Shown here one piece after another: positions 17,901-25,986 of a DNA stretch of 64,000 nt. Each line of letters opens with the position of its first letter. The first letter of the stretch is position 1. The stretch covers positions 372,001-436,000 of the forward strand of contig DASZPM010000004.1 in assembly GCA_035550215.1 (NCBI GenBank), given 5' to 3'. The notes under the pieces are model-generated. The model did no database searches and was not told the DNA's origin. It saw nothing but the letters and a program-made list of their open reading frames with translations. The position numbers were made by a program, and so were the translations under genes. The DNA is from JABDFW01 sp035550215 (lineage in GTDB: Bacteria > Bacteroidota > Bacteroidia > Chitinophagales > Chitinophagaceae).

Positions 17901-18470
17901 AATGCCGGCGCCAAGATCAAAACCATCAGAAGTAAAAACAGGTACGGCATTAGCCCCGTTGATTTTTAGCAAAGCATAAGCCTCATAGAAATCATTATCA
18001 TGGCCTGAGATAATGTTTGCGAGTGAGCTGTCGAGGGGTTTGCCTATTTTTAAACTGTCGCCGTTATTTACTATTGAGTAAAGTATTTTCCCTTCCTGGA
18101 TATCGTAGAATTTCCCGCGGGCAGAATCGCTTTGTACGGTCTTGCCGCGTATTTGTTTTGTGTCACGGCCATAGATTTCAGCACCAAGCGTATTGATGCG
18201 CGGCTTTAAGGAATCTAATATTAACGAATCGATACCGACCTTGGTAAATGCCCTTTTGGTATTGTTGGCCAGTAAAAAGGCGTCTGCATCAATTTTGTAC
18301 TGCAGGTTAGATTGTATATCATGCAGCAGCAAAAAAGCGTATTTATCTACGTTCTTTTTATTTTCCGGCACATAGTAGAGGTAAAAACCTGAAAAAAATA
18401 TAAGCACCACCACTATGGAAAGCAATAAAAAACTGTACTTACGCATAAGCGAAGGATTAGTGCCCTCCAT
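14910..18470 (-). CDS. Giant multi-pass membrane sensor with Cache-like domains and C-terminal winged-helix-like module
   Basis: This 1186-residue protein starts with a membrane segment (about 10-34) and a first extracytoplasmic region (about 35-250). Two more membrane segments follow (about 252-272 and 287-310), then a second extracytoplasmic region (about 320-570) with the features of a double-Cache sensor (YFIDFYDHKSISLPGLKGGRF, then INGEYRIIIGMRS). A cluster of about six membrane segments (573-805), a third outer loop and another membrane segment near 950 come next. Residues about 1050-1130 (WSQCSDTEKYLLYNLAQTGF) resemble the small winged-helix module that ends some large Bacteroidota ATPases. 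The C-terminus has a last membrane segment. I see no kinase, cyclase, GGDEF or methyl-accepting domain, so the output is unknown. It lies 233 bases downstream of the two-component operon. Confidence 0.6.
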   Translation of the reverse strand: MEGTNPSLMRKYSFLLLSIVVVLIFFSGFYLYYVPENKKNVDKYAFLLLHDIQSNLQYKIDADAFLLANNTKRAFTKVGIDSLILDSLKPRINTLGAEIYGRDTKQIRGKTVQSDSARGKFYDIQEGKILYSIVNNGDSLKIGKPLDSSLANIISGHDNDFYEAYALLKINGANAVPVFTSDGFDLGAGIAIDSLLPGSNKAFYQGIADVHNGDFDYKLFYIPITLNNHGFVLCGVKNSSAYNVSLHEIQPGFIYPLVIVLLLLVIALPFIKLFMMGPAEKVKIWDFTGYCFSLFIGSMFITIIIIQVILLNDGDIRVKDRLQTLSGQVDSSFKKELTQCYTQLQQLDTLARKDLAAAYRSKQKNIRINISGSLIASLKKHRDIDSLYYNFDRVAWVDSNGMQIAKAELYKQQPIYTNVSQRKYFIDFYDHKSISLPGLKGGRFTFEPVLNWINGEYRIIIGMRSVCTPAFITTLSVNMYSFNRPVLPTGYGFCLIDGKGKVLANSGRGHNPDENFLAEVSNPVTLKDAMVGRQSQYINGIKLYGKDNGLFITPVEGLPYYLVTYYDKGYILPVNMRILLFSLLFCLASFASWLVIWMIVVWRNTIGLRFVFSPMDYLHWIIPRKNSAAFYFASFVFLLTYIAAILLITFLTNFYRPENNYSILVLLLFTPPNITCMLLIISAAFLHTGGQTSQAIKKYKGRNALAGLVFVNITGVLISNFSESVPVVVIIFQSFILLAGCCIYYYGKLYTPRLSAKREKYLVWYTFMVKTLIVCLSVIPTCLFTWYAHNQEILQEVKKEQLYMASSLNSRRSAVDKQMAGIDTSVLPTGIYNTLQFKRGVYSYNNDTLSVSRGPLPAPVKSSAIEKFYFEVADNFNTDYYDPQYLSNLQEGSSDSMWHWANADSGKLKFLYTLSEGTQLRQDGTVPLLTVTSTIPARYIYLQNPPRLFAVLILLTLIMIGLYKLIRGISLDIFLQKFVWRYNDNQVLNQPPPFFDAYCANEGVIQDSGKQSLREKIKSAIFYYVPGYNKKLMQEQERRTVLKAGAYEKYYAFVWSQCSDTEKYLLYNLAQTGFANYKNTTEVYHLLQQGVLVVKDQETRFFSKGFRAYILQAAATGQIQDIDKIMPKSSAWAAFKTPFMVLLFAVASFIFLTRQETWQKFSALVTGVGTSLPLLIGFFRNSGKTK

Positions 18471-18703
18471 GAAAGATAAATATTTTTGTAAACTTTTACT
18501 ATTTAATTTACTATAACCATAATGCCGCCGGAGCCTGAAAACACGGTGGCGGGTAATAAATTAAGGGAAAGATGTGATTGGTGCCTTGTTGTTATCAAAG
18601 GGTTTAGGGCTTTGCTTCTGATATTGTAAACCTCGTACAGGCGACATGGCAATATTACTTAATGGTTGGATACACTTGCTGCGTAGAAATACGCAATTTG
18701 CCT

Positions 18704-19369
18704 TTAAGAAGGAAATTTATATAGCCCTGTTTTCAATGCAAAAATCACAATACCGGCTGTACTTTTTACTTTCATTTTTTCCTGTATCCGGGCGCGATAC
18801 CCCTCTACAGTTCGGGTACTCATAAACAGGAGTTCTCCAATTTCCCTGTTAGTATGTTCGGAACAAATAAGCTTGATAACCTCTTTTTCCTTGTCTGTAA
18901 AGGCGGGTATATTTATCCTGGTATATGGATTGAATTTGCTTGAAGATATAATACGGGTAAGCCTGGCAGAGGTGAGTTTACAGTAGTATGGATTTTGCAC
19001 GTAAACCGTTTTAATGGCATCGGCAATTTCGGTTTTATCGGCATTTTTCAATAGGTAGCCCATTGCCCCGCTTTCCAGCATGTCAACAATGTAATGCTCC
19101 TCGTCAAACATCGATAAAGCAATAATGCCTGTCTCCGGAAAAGACGCATGTATGTTTTTTGCTGCTGCTATCCCATCCATAACGGGCATAATAATATCTG
19201 TTATCACAATGTCAGGCCTATGTTCCTTAACACTGTTTACCAGTTGCAGGCCGTTGCAGGCCTCATCTACAACTTTAATGTCGGGAATTTTGCCAAGCAT
19301 CATCTGCAGACCGTCCCTGAATATTTCATGATCATCCGCAATAACAACAGTAATAATATAATTGCCCAT
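18704..19369 (-). CDS. LuxR/NarL-family response regulator
   Basis: This 221-residue regulator has an N-terminal receiver domain with the acidic pair Asp12-Asp13, phospho-acceptor Asp58 (ITDIIMPVMDG), a switch Ser in ALSMFDE and Lys in LLKNADK. The C-terminal part is a GerE-type helix-turn-helix (TDKEKEVIKLICSEHTNREI, then TRTVEGYRARI). It is a DNA-binding transcription regulator. The gene starts 2 bases after the stop codon of the histidine kinase, so the two are translationally coupled and should form a pair. Its targets are unknown; the downstream sensor gene is a candidate. Confidence 0.93.
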   Translation of the reverse strand: MGNYIITVVIADDHEIFRDGLQMMLGKIPDIKVVDEACNGLQLVNSVKEHRPDIVITDIIMPVMDGIAAAKNIHASFPETGIIALSMFDEEHYIVDMLESGAMGYLLKNADKTEIADAIKTVYVQNPYYCKLTSARLTRIISSSKFNPYTRINIPAFTDKEKEVIKLICSEHTNREIGELLFMSTRTVEGYRARIQEKMKVKSTAGIVIFALKTGLYKFPS

Positions 19370-19371
19370 AT

Positions 19372-20121
19372 TTACTTTTTGGGTATCTCTATTGAATAAT
19401 TTACGCCCTTACCCGGTTCAGCGTCAAGGTACATTACGCCCCCCAGTAACTCAACGCGGCTTAAAATATTTTTAAGGCCCAGCCCGTCACTTTCCGCCAT
19501 AATCTTCTTGTAATCAAAGCCTTTGCCATTGTCATGGATGTCAAGCGTAAGCATTCGTGGTAATTGGCGCAGGCGAATATTTATGATAGATGCAGAAGAA
19601 TGTTTTATTGAGTTATGGATTACCTCCTGTATTATTCTGAAAACATGCACCTGCTTTTCTTTGGCAAGCTCTTCAGGACCCTCGCAGGATGCATTTACAG
19701 TGATAGTAGATGACTGGCTTATTCTGCCAGATAAGTCTTCAACTGCCGCATATAAACCCTTTCGGGCAAGAGAAGACGGCATAAGGTCGTTTGACACCTC
19801 CCTCACCTTCGCCAGCATTTCGTCTATATAAACGCTTACTTTATCAATTATTGCCTTATCCCCGGGCTCCTGGGAGTCGAGGCTGTTAATATTCATCTTA
19901 ACGGCGGAAAGCAACGGCCCCACCTCATCATGCAAATCGCTGGCCATACGCTTTCGTTCTTTTTCAAGCGTCGCTATTTCAGCCTGTATTTTTTCCTTGT
20001 GCAGTTGAATATTGCGTTTATGTTGCTGCAATAAAGAGATTACAAAGAAAACAAGTATCATCGCTATAACAGAAGCGGCTATCAATAAGGCAGCGTAAAT
20101 TGTCGTTTCGTTGGGAGCCAT
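19372..20121 (-). CDS. Sensor histidine kinase, HisKA_3 (NarX/DegS) type
   Basis: This short 249-residue kinase has one membrane segment (about 8-31), a coiled linker (32-58), and a HisKA_3 phosphorylation site at His64 (ASDLHDEVGPLL). A GHKL ATPase domain follows, with an N box (QEVIHNSIKHS), G1 box (DNGKGFD) and G2 box (GLGLKNI). It has no extracytoplasmic sensor domain of its own. Its first 40 bases overlap the 3' end of the upstream membrane-protein gene, so input may come from that protein. It is followed immediately by its response regulator. Confidence 0.92.
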   Translation of the reverse strand: MAPNETTIYAALLIAASVIAMILVFFVISLLQQHKRNIQLHKEKIQAEIATLEKERKRMASDLHDEVGPLLSAVKMNINSLDSQEPGDKAIIDKVSVYIDEMLAKVREVSNDLMPSSLARKGLYAAVEDLSGRISQSSTITVNASCEGPEELAKEKQVHVFRIIQEVIHNSIKHSSASIINIRLRQLPRMLTLDIHDNGKGFDYKKIMAESDGLGLKNILSRVELLGGVMYLDAEPGKGVNYSIEIPKK

Positions 20122-20735
20122 AACATTGCCAATGCATAAAGTAAATTATTAAAAATATTTAAATCAATCAAAATGTAATATAACCTTTTGTAAAAACTAT
20201 ATTCAATATGCATTTTTATAGCGCCAAATACTTCCAATACTGCCTGGTAAGAATAGCCGATGATAAAACTAATGCAAATAATGAGTGTAGCGTTTTTAAG
20301 CGAATGTCTTATTTCGTTAAAGAGAACTTCATTTAATTTACCAACGCTTAAATAAACCACGATAAGACCATAAATTATCCTGAAATAAGAACTAAAACCC
20401 GTTATTGAATTAAGAAGGATATTATCCACAAACCAGGCTATTGCCCCAAAGGCTAAAAGCACATAATATTTATTTTTTTTGCCGGTTTCATCAAGGCTCA
20501 TGAAAAACCAAATAATAAAGCTGTAGTCAACAAGTGTATAAATATTATTATTTACAGTGGTGTTTTTAATTGTTGCCACAACTATTTGGCTAACAATTTC
20601 ATTGCATAGTGCTACCCAAATTAAATATATAAAGGGGCGGTAAGCTTTTAGAACATATTTAAATCTTACGGCCCCTGCAATTGAGGGTAAAAGAACAGTG
20701 TAGGGCGAAATTAATACCCAAAATTGATTAGTCAT
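20082..20735 (-). CDS. Six-pass membrane protein upstream of the histidine kinase
   Basis: This 217-residue, almost wholly hydrophobic protein has about six membrane segments (near 8-24, 35-55, 68-80, 90-108, 117-132, 148-168, with a last one at the C-terminus) and few charged residues outside the loops. Its end overlaps the kinase start by 40 bases, and it begins 7 bases after the upstream small-protein gene. I do not recognise a named family. Its place and length suggest a membrane sensing partner for the short kinase, which lacks an input domain. This is inference. Confidence 0.7.
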   Translation of the reverse strand: MTNQFWVLISPYTVLLPSIAGAVRFKYVLKAYRPFIYLIWVALCNEIVSQIVVATIKNTTVNNNIYTLVDYSFIIWFFMSLDETGKKNKYYVLLAFGAIAWFVDNILLNSITGFSSYFRIIYGLIVVYLSVGKLNEVLFNEIRHSLKNATLIICISFIIGYSYQAVLEVFGAIKMHIEYSFYKRLYYILIDLNIFNNLLYALAMLWLPTKRQFTLPY

Positions 20736-20742
20736 TTTCTTG

Positions 20743-21096
20743 TTAGTTTAAAGGCGAATCCGGCGGGCATACTGGTGGACAACGAACTCCCTCATCAACA
20801 ATATCACCCCCCGACCCTGAAAGATTTTCTGTACCTTCCAAAGGCAATATGTCTGCGCCGTTTTCATCCGCGGCTACAATAATAGCATGTAAATATAAAT
20901 CTTCTGACATGCCGTAATAAATTCTCACTGACGTGCAGCCCTGTTCGGCTAAGATACCTGCGATGGAACTGGCGTCGAATGTTTCGCAGATGGGCAAAAT
21001 GTCTTTGTCATAGCCTGCTGCAAGAATACTGTCTTTGTTTTGACGATAACGGGCCGCCATATCAACAGCCTGGCTGAGGGGAATGCTGTTACTCAT
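20743..21096 (-). CDS. Small protein with conserved-looking CPPxCPPxSPLN tail, unknown function
   Basis: This 117-residue protein has no signal peptide or membrane segment. The N-terminus (MSNSIPLSQAVDMAARYRQN) is helical. The middle is an alpha/beta segment (ILPICETFDASSIAGILAEQ, then CTSVRIYYGMSEDLYLHAII). Residues about 86-104 are Gly/acid-rich and flexible, and the protein ends in RCPPVCPPDSPLN. I recall proteins of this general form and tail in other Bacteroidota but know of no assigned function. It is the first gene of the four-gene signalling operon, 7 bases before the membrane-protein gene. The exposed, Cys- and Pro-rich tail could be modified, bind metal or be a processed peptide; none of these is shown. 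Confidence 0.75.
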   Translation of the reverse strand: MSNSIPLSQAVDMAARYRQNKDSILAAGYDKDILPICETFDASSIAGILAEQGCTSVRIYYGMSEDLYLHAIIVAADENGADILPLEGTENLSGSGGDIVDEGVRCPPVCPPDSPLN

Positions 21097-21260
21097 AATA
21101 ATTGGTTTTTAAGATGAGTTGAAAAATTGGTCAAAAAAATCGGCCGGACAGTAAGTAATAATACTTTATTTTAATGCGGTAATTACGGTAACAACGCTAA
21201 AATACTGTCAATTACACAAATAGTAACAAAAATGGGGGATTTTGACTTGTAGCTTTTTGT

Positions 21261-21292
21261 TTTGACGGTTTTCATTATCTCAGGTATATTTA
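21261..21292 (+). promoter_or_regulatory. Promoter for the serine hydrolase gene
   Basis: TTTG at 21261-21264 and TATATTTA at 21285-21292, spaced by 20 bases, match the Bacteroidota promoter with one mismatch at the last base. The expected start point is about 15 bases before the ATG at 21314. Confidence 0.55.
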
Positions 21293-21313
21293 TAGCTATA
21301 ATTATTAGTCGTC

Positions 21314-22861
21314 ATGTTTGCCAAAAAATTAATCTTTTTTATCACCGTCTTGTTTGCGTTAGTATTCCAGGCCGGTATTTTCGCCCAATCAAATAACCTT
21401 CAGCACAGTGCTCCCGAAGCACAAGGGGTTTCGTCAGCCGGTATCCTGGATTTTGTAAATGCGGCTGAGAAAAGCAAAACCGAGTTTCACAGTTTTATTT
21501 TCCTGCGGCATGGTAAAGTGGTGGCTGAAGGCTGGTGGAACCCTTACCGGCCTGATTTAAAGCACAGTATGTATTCATGCAGCAAAACCTTCACGGCCAC
21601 GGCCGTTGGATTTGCTATTGCTGAGAAGAAGGTGAGCCTTGATGATAAACTGGTAAACATATTCCCTGGTGATTTGCCTGCTACTGTCAGCACTAATCTG
21701 GCCGAACTTACTGTGAGGGATGTGCTTATGATGAGTGACGGGCAAGACCCCGACCCGACAACTTTTATTCCTCCCAAGGATAATTGGGTAAAGGAGTTCC
21801 TGGCTACACCCGTGGTAAATAAGCCCGGAACAAAATTTTTATATAACTCAATGGGCACATATATGCTCTCGGCTATTGTAACTAAAGTAACCGGCCAAAA
21901 AGTTATTGACTATTTACGACCCCGGTTATTTGACCCTTTAGGCATAAAAGATATTGACTGGGAAGTTAGCCCCCAGAACATAAATACCGGCGGCTGGGGT
22001 TTACGTATCCGTACAGAAGGGATGGCTAAATTGGGGCAGCTGTACCTGCAGAAAGGTATTTGGAATGGCAAACAGATATTACCGGCCGGGTGGGCAGAGG
22101 AAGCGACAACAATGAAAATAATGCAGGACCCCAATGCGCCGCAATCAAAAAAAGATTCAAGCGACTGGCTGCAGGGGTATTGTTTTCAAATGTGGCGTTG
22201 CAGGCATAATGCCGTGAGGGGTGATGGTGCTTTTGGGCAATATATAATAATGATGCCGGATGAAGATGCTGTTGTTGCAATTACGGCTGAAACGCCCGAT
22301 ATGCAGGATGAAATAAACCTGGTTTGGAAATATTTATTGCCTTCAATGCACGCTGGTGTATTACCGGCTGACAATGATATGGATAAACAGTTAACTAAGA
22401 AGCTTTCCTCACTTGCCCTGCTTCCCCCCGCAAAATCAAATGTTGTACCGGCAGTTAACATTAGCGGCAAAACATTTTTGTTACAGTCAAATGGCAAAAA
22501 AATTCAGTCTCTTTCATTCGCCGTGCAAAATGGCGTGTGTAAACTTGGTGTGCAGGGCGATACGGCTTTGTATAATATAAGCTTTGGTAACAGTAAATGG
22601 TATGCTGGTACTACAACCATGCCCGGACCATACCTTGTAGCTTTTGAAAAAGGGTTTTATAAAAGTATGCCACCGTTGAAAGTTACAGGAAGTTATGACT
22701 GGAAAGATGACCATACGCTTGAGTTAACCCTGAGGTATATTGAAAGTCCGCACACAGAAAAAATTGTGTGCAATTTTGACGGCGACAACATTTCTGCGGA
22801 CGTTTACAACAGCTATGAATATGGCGCACGTAAAACAACATTAACCGGCCATGTTAGGTAA
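21314..22861 (+). CDS. Exported serine hydrolase of the class C beta-lactamase / penicillin-binding fold
   Basis: This 515-residue protein has a signal peptide (residues 1-24, AGIFA then QSNN). The catalytic motif SxxK is Ser88-Cys-Ser-Lys91, and the second motif YxN-like is Tyr177-Asn-Ser. The overall pattern (HSMYSCSKTFTATAVG, LTVRDVLMMSDGQDP, VIDYLRPRLFDPLGI) is the beta-lactamase family PF00144. Residues about 370-515 form an extra beta-rich C-terminal domain. Such proteins are usually esterases or peptidases of unknown substrate rather than resistance enzymes. It is convergent with the next gene, 13 bases away. Confidence 0.88.
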   Translation: MFAKKLIFFITVLFALVFQAGIFAQSNNLQHSAPEAQGVSSAGILDFVNAAEKSKTEFHSFIFLRHGKVVAEGWWNPYRPDLKHSMYSCSKTFTATAVGFAIAEKKVSLDDKLVNIFPGDLPATVSTNLAELTVRDVLMMSDGQDPDPTTFIPPKDNWVKEFLATPVVNKPGTKFLYNSMGTYMLSAIVTKVTGQKVIDYLRPRLFDPLGIKDIDWEVSPQNINTGGWGLRIRTEGMAKLGQLYLQKGIWNGKQILPAGWAEEATTMKIMQDPNAPQSKKDSSDWLQGYCFQMWRCRHNAVRGDGAFGQYIIMMPDEDAVVAITAETPDMQDEINLVWKYLLPSMHAGVLPADNDMDKQLTKKLSSLALLPPAKSNVVPAVNISGKTFLLQSNGKKIQSLSFAVQNGVCKLGVQGDTALYNISFGNSKWYAGTTTMPGPYLVAFEKGFYKSMPPLKVTGSYDWKDDHTLELTLRYIESPHTEKIVCNFDGDNISADVYNSYEYGARKTTLTGHVR

Positions 22862-22874
22862 ATTACCAACCAGG

Positions 22875-23553
22875 TCACTTAAGATATTCAGCGTAGGTCC
22901 TTAAAAGTTTTAGTGCCAATGCAACGGTAAAATAGAAGATAAAAATATACCTGACAAAAAACTCCGGTTTATTGTTGGGTTTATCCTCCTTTAGCTTATC
23001 AGCATCCGCCTGCAACTTAATTAGTTTATCAACTTCGTGGCGCATTTCAACCTTGTAAACAATATCTGCCGGCTGCAGGTTTTCATCTTTAGGCCAATCG
23101 AAAAGAAGCACGTTGTCATGTGTCAAATGAGCATATCCTGGTTCGTTAAATACAAAACCTCTTGTAAAGCTGATAAATTTCTTCCATTTATCATTTTTGT
23201 AACCTTCCTCAAGCAACGTTGCTACCGTGTGAAACCACCTGATACTTTCTTTTACATTATCACCAACGGTGTTATCCGGTTGCATTAATTGCACCTGTTC
23301 GTACAGGTTTATCTTAATGTCTTCAAACTCTGCCATTATCTTCTCTTCCTCTTCTATATAGGCAGACTGCACCTTTAAATGGTGAATCTCATACAAACCC
23401 AATGAAAACCCTGTGAAGGAGGCAATCAGCCAAATTGTTTGAACTACGCTCCAAAACTTAGAATCGTAGGGATATATCCGGCGCCTGAAAATATACTTCA
23501 GAATGAAAAAAAAATATCGCGACAGCCAGCAGGTCTAAAATTATTTCTATCAT
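22875..23553 (-). pseudogene. Three-pass membrane protein interrupted by a homopolymer frameshift
   Basis: The long minus-strand frame (22875 to about 23402 and beyond) has no ATG before an upstream stop. An ATG at 23553 in another frame begins MIEIILDLLAVAIFFF and then stops after 31 codons. The two frames meet at a run of nine Ts on the coding strand (plus-strand As at 23506-23514). With eight Ts the protein would read through as a membrane segment, ILKYIFRRRIYPYDSKFW, a second membrane segment and then GLYEIHHLKVQ, about 225 residues, with a third membrane segment near the C-terminus (FFVRYIFIFYFTVALALKLL). The central part is soluble and charged. I do not recognise the family. The break may be a true mutation, phase variation or a base-calling error. 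Confidence 0.65.
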
Positions 23554-23623
23554 CAGGGCGGTTAAGAAATTAAAAGATATTCAAATTTATGTGCATGATG
23601 TTTTTTTGCACCTTAAATTATGG

Positions 23624-25357
23624 TTATGTTGTTATAACGGGCATACTTTCAATTAACTTTTTTGTATACGAGGTGCCAGGGTTGTTATAAATGGCTTCAG
23701 TGTCACCCATTTCATCAATCGTTCCGTTATGCATAACGGCAATCCGGTCGCTCATATAGCGTATAACCGAAAGGTCGTGCGATATAAAAATTGCCGTAAA
23801 CCCAAAAGTTTTCTTAAGGTCGTTCAGCAGGTTTAATACCTGCGCCTGCACGCTTACATCCAGCGCGGAAACACTCTCGTCGCAAACAATAAAAGATGGC
23901 TCCAGTGCGAGTGCGCGTGCTATTACAATTCGCTGGCGCTGACCGCCGCTGAATTCATGAGGATAGCGATTGTAATGATCGGGTTTAAGCCCCGTTTTTA
24001 CCAGTAGTTCTATGGCTTTTTCCTTTTGAAGTTTTTGCGTACGGAAAAGTTTATGCACTTTCAAAGGCTCTGCAATAGCTGCACCTACTGTTTTTCGCGG
24101 GTTAAGGGATGAAAACGGATCCTGGAAAATTATTTGCATATCCTTTCTAAGCCGCTTCCATATTGTTCTACCTGCCTGTGAAAGGTTTGTGCCTTTGAAA
24201 ATAACATTCCCCGCCGTAGGTTGCAGCAAGCCAAGTACTGCCCTGCCTAACGTTGTTTTGCCGCAACCTGATTCCCCTACAAGCCCCAGTGTTTCTCCTT
24301 TTTTCACAGTAAAACTTACATTGTTTACCGCCTTTGTATAAGCCGTTATTTTGCCTAAAAATGTTTTCTTTGCCGGGTAAAAAACATACAGGCCTTCTAC
24401 TTTTAAAATAGGCTCTTCAGCAGTAGGTGGTTCGTCAATTACAACTGATGCTGCTGGCGTTTTTTGTTTGCCTGCTGCCTGTTGCACGGCCGCTGTATCA
24501 CCGGTGTTTTGTGCGGTTAAAAAATCGCTAACTACGGGCAGGCGTTCGTTTTTATTGTGCAGGGCAGGCCTGCATGCCAGCAAGGCTTTGGTGTATGGGT
24601 GTTTCGGTTTTTTTATCACCTCGTTACAGTTGCCCTGCTCAACTATTTTGCCTTTATACATCACAACTATCTTATCAGCAATTTCGGCGACAACGCCAAG
24701 GTCGTGTGAAATAAAAATTACGCCCATGTTGTTTTGCTGTTGTAGCTTTTTAATTAGCTGCAAAATGTTTTTTTGCACGGTAACATCCAATGCAGTTGTG
24801 GGTTCATCGCAAATAAGCAGCGCCGGCTTACAACTCATGGCCATAGCTATCATTACCCGTTGTTTTTGGCCACCGCTTAACTGGTGGGGGTACCTGTCAA
24901 AAATTTCGGTGGGGTTTGGCAGTTTCACCTCTTCAAACAGGTCAATCGTTGCTTTCTTCGCTTCGGCGCCGGTTAAGTGTTTATGCAGCATTAGCGCTTC
25001 GGCTACCTGCTGCCCACAAGTTTTCACGGGGTTTAATGACGTCATTGGTTCCTGGAAAATCATCGCAATGCGGTTGCCGCGTATGTGTTCCATTTGCCGG
25101 GCCGGGTATTGCAATAAATCAATCTGCCCGCTGCCGTCATCAAACAAAATATTCCCGCTTTTATATACAGCCGGAGGGGTTTGCAGCAGACGTAGAACAG
25201 ATAAAGAGGTGACAGACTTACCTGACCCCGATTCGCCAACAATGGCAACAATTTCCCCTTTCTTCACCTTAATGCAAATATCTTCCAGCGCAGAAGTTAT
25301 ACCTGCTTGGGTAATGAAATCAACGGAGAGGTTAGCTATTTCCAGGAGGTTTTGCAC
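23624..25357 (-). CDS. Fused peptide-type ABC transporter ATPase (DppD-DppF-like, two ATPase domains)
   Basis: This protein couples ATP hydrolysis to import of peptides or related solutes. The first ATPase domain has Walker A GESGSGKS, signature LSGGQKQR and Walker B LLICDEPTTALD. The second has GESGCGKT, FSGGQRQR and FIVCDESVSALD. A low-complexity linker of about 50 residues separates them. Each domain ends in the oligopeptide-transporter C-terminal extension (HPYTKALLA, TSYTKKLIES). I place the start at the GTG at 25357 (577 residues), because the ATPase fold begins there; an ATG at 25444 would add 29 unrelated residues. No permease or binding-protein gene is adjacent, so its partners are elsewhere. 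Confidence 0.9.
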   Translation of the reverse strand: MQNLLEIANLSVDFITQAGITSALEDICIKVKKGEIVAIVGESGSGKSVTSLSVLRLLQTPPAVYKSGNILFDDGSGQIDLLQYPARQMEHIRGNRIAMIFQEPMTSLNPVKTCGQQVAEALMLHKHLTGAEAKKATIDLFEEVKLPNPTEIFDRYPHQLSGGQKQRVMIAMAMSCKPALLICDEPTTALDVTVQKNILQLIKKLQQQNNMGVIFISHDLGVVAEIADKIVVMYKGKIVEQGNCNEVIKKPKHPYTKALLACRPALHNKNERLPVVSDFLTAQNTGDTAAVQQAAGKQKTPAASVVIDEPPTAEEPILKVEGLYVFYPAKKTFLGKITAYTKAVNNVSFTVKKGETLGLVGESGCGKTTLGRAVLGLLQPTAGNVIFKGTNLSQAGRTIWKRLRKDMQIIFQDPFSSLNPRKTVGAAIAEPLKVHKLFRTQKLQKEKAIELLVKTGLKPDHYNRYPHEFSGGQRQRIVIARALALEPSFIVCDESVSALDVSVQAQVLNLLNDLKKTFGFTAIFISHDLSVIRYMSDRIAVMHNGTIDEMGDTEAIYNNPGTSYTKKLIESMPVITT

Positions 25358-25470
25358 AAGCGTAAATATAAGGGTAAATGTTAAGCCCTGGAGCACCTTT
25401 ACAGAACAATGGTAAGCGGGTTGATAGTTAAAAATGTGATACATGAAAATGCAGAACCTTACATTTGCTC

Positions 25471-25902
25471 ATGCTTAAGCTTGAGTATTACCATCACCCC
25501 TTTAAAATAAAGCAGGAGCATGGCAAGGAATGGATTTGGGATGATGTTCGAAAAAAGTGGGTACGCCTTACGCCGGAGGAGTGGGTGCGGCAAAACTTTG
25601 TTCAATATCTTATTAAAGAGCATAACTACCCTGCGGCGCTGATGGCCGTAGAGAAAGAAATTTTGCTGGAAGACCAGAAAAAACGCTGCGACATTGTTTT
25701 GTATAAATCCGGTGAGCCGTGGATGATAATAGAGTGCAAAGAAATGAATATACCGCTGGATGAAATTGTTCTGCGCCAGGCATTAACATACAATATCAGT
25801 ATGCCGGTTACCTATATTACTATAACAAACGGCAGTGTTGCATATATTTTTAAAAGGGAAAACGGCCAGCTACTTTCTCTAAGTGACTTGCCGGCATGGT
25901 AA
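25471..25902 (+). CDS. Type I restriction HsdR N-terminal-like (PD-(D/E)XK fold) protein
   Basis: This stand-alone 143-residue protein has the pattern KRCDIVLY, then PWMIIECKE. It places Asp74, Glu88 and Lys90 as the PD-(D/E)XK nuclease core. This is the HSDR_N_2 family (PF13588), widespread in Bacteroidota as single-domain proteins without methylase or specificity subunits. The ATG at 25471 is preferred to an in-frame TTG two codons earlier. There is no other restriction gene nearby, so a restriction role is not supported; a role in nucleic-acid processing is possible. Confidence 0.8.
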   Translation: MLKLEYYHHPFKIKQEHGKEWIWDDVRKKWVRLTPEEWVRQNFVQYLIKEHNYPAALMAVEKEILLEDQKKRCDIVLYKSGEPWMIIECKEMNIPLDEIVLRQALTYNISMPVTYITITNGSVAYIFKRENGQLLSLSDLPAW

Positions 25903-25986
25903 ACGGGTAAATTTTCTGAACGGTTGCCAGCCATCGGCTATATTTTAAAATTCATCTATTTTATTTTTTTTGCTACCGGTAATACT

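Noticed and set aside
21314..22861. Beta-lactamase resistance gene
   Set aside because: SxxK and YxN-like motifs are those of the broad serine hydrolase family. The extra C-terminal domain and lack of a clear KTG motif fit an esterase or peptidase better.
25471..25902. Part of a type I restriction-modification system
   Set aside because: Only an HsdR_N-like domain is present, with no helicase part, methylase or specificity gene nearby. Single-domain copies are common in Bacteroidota.
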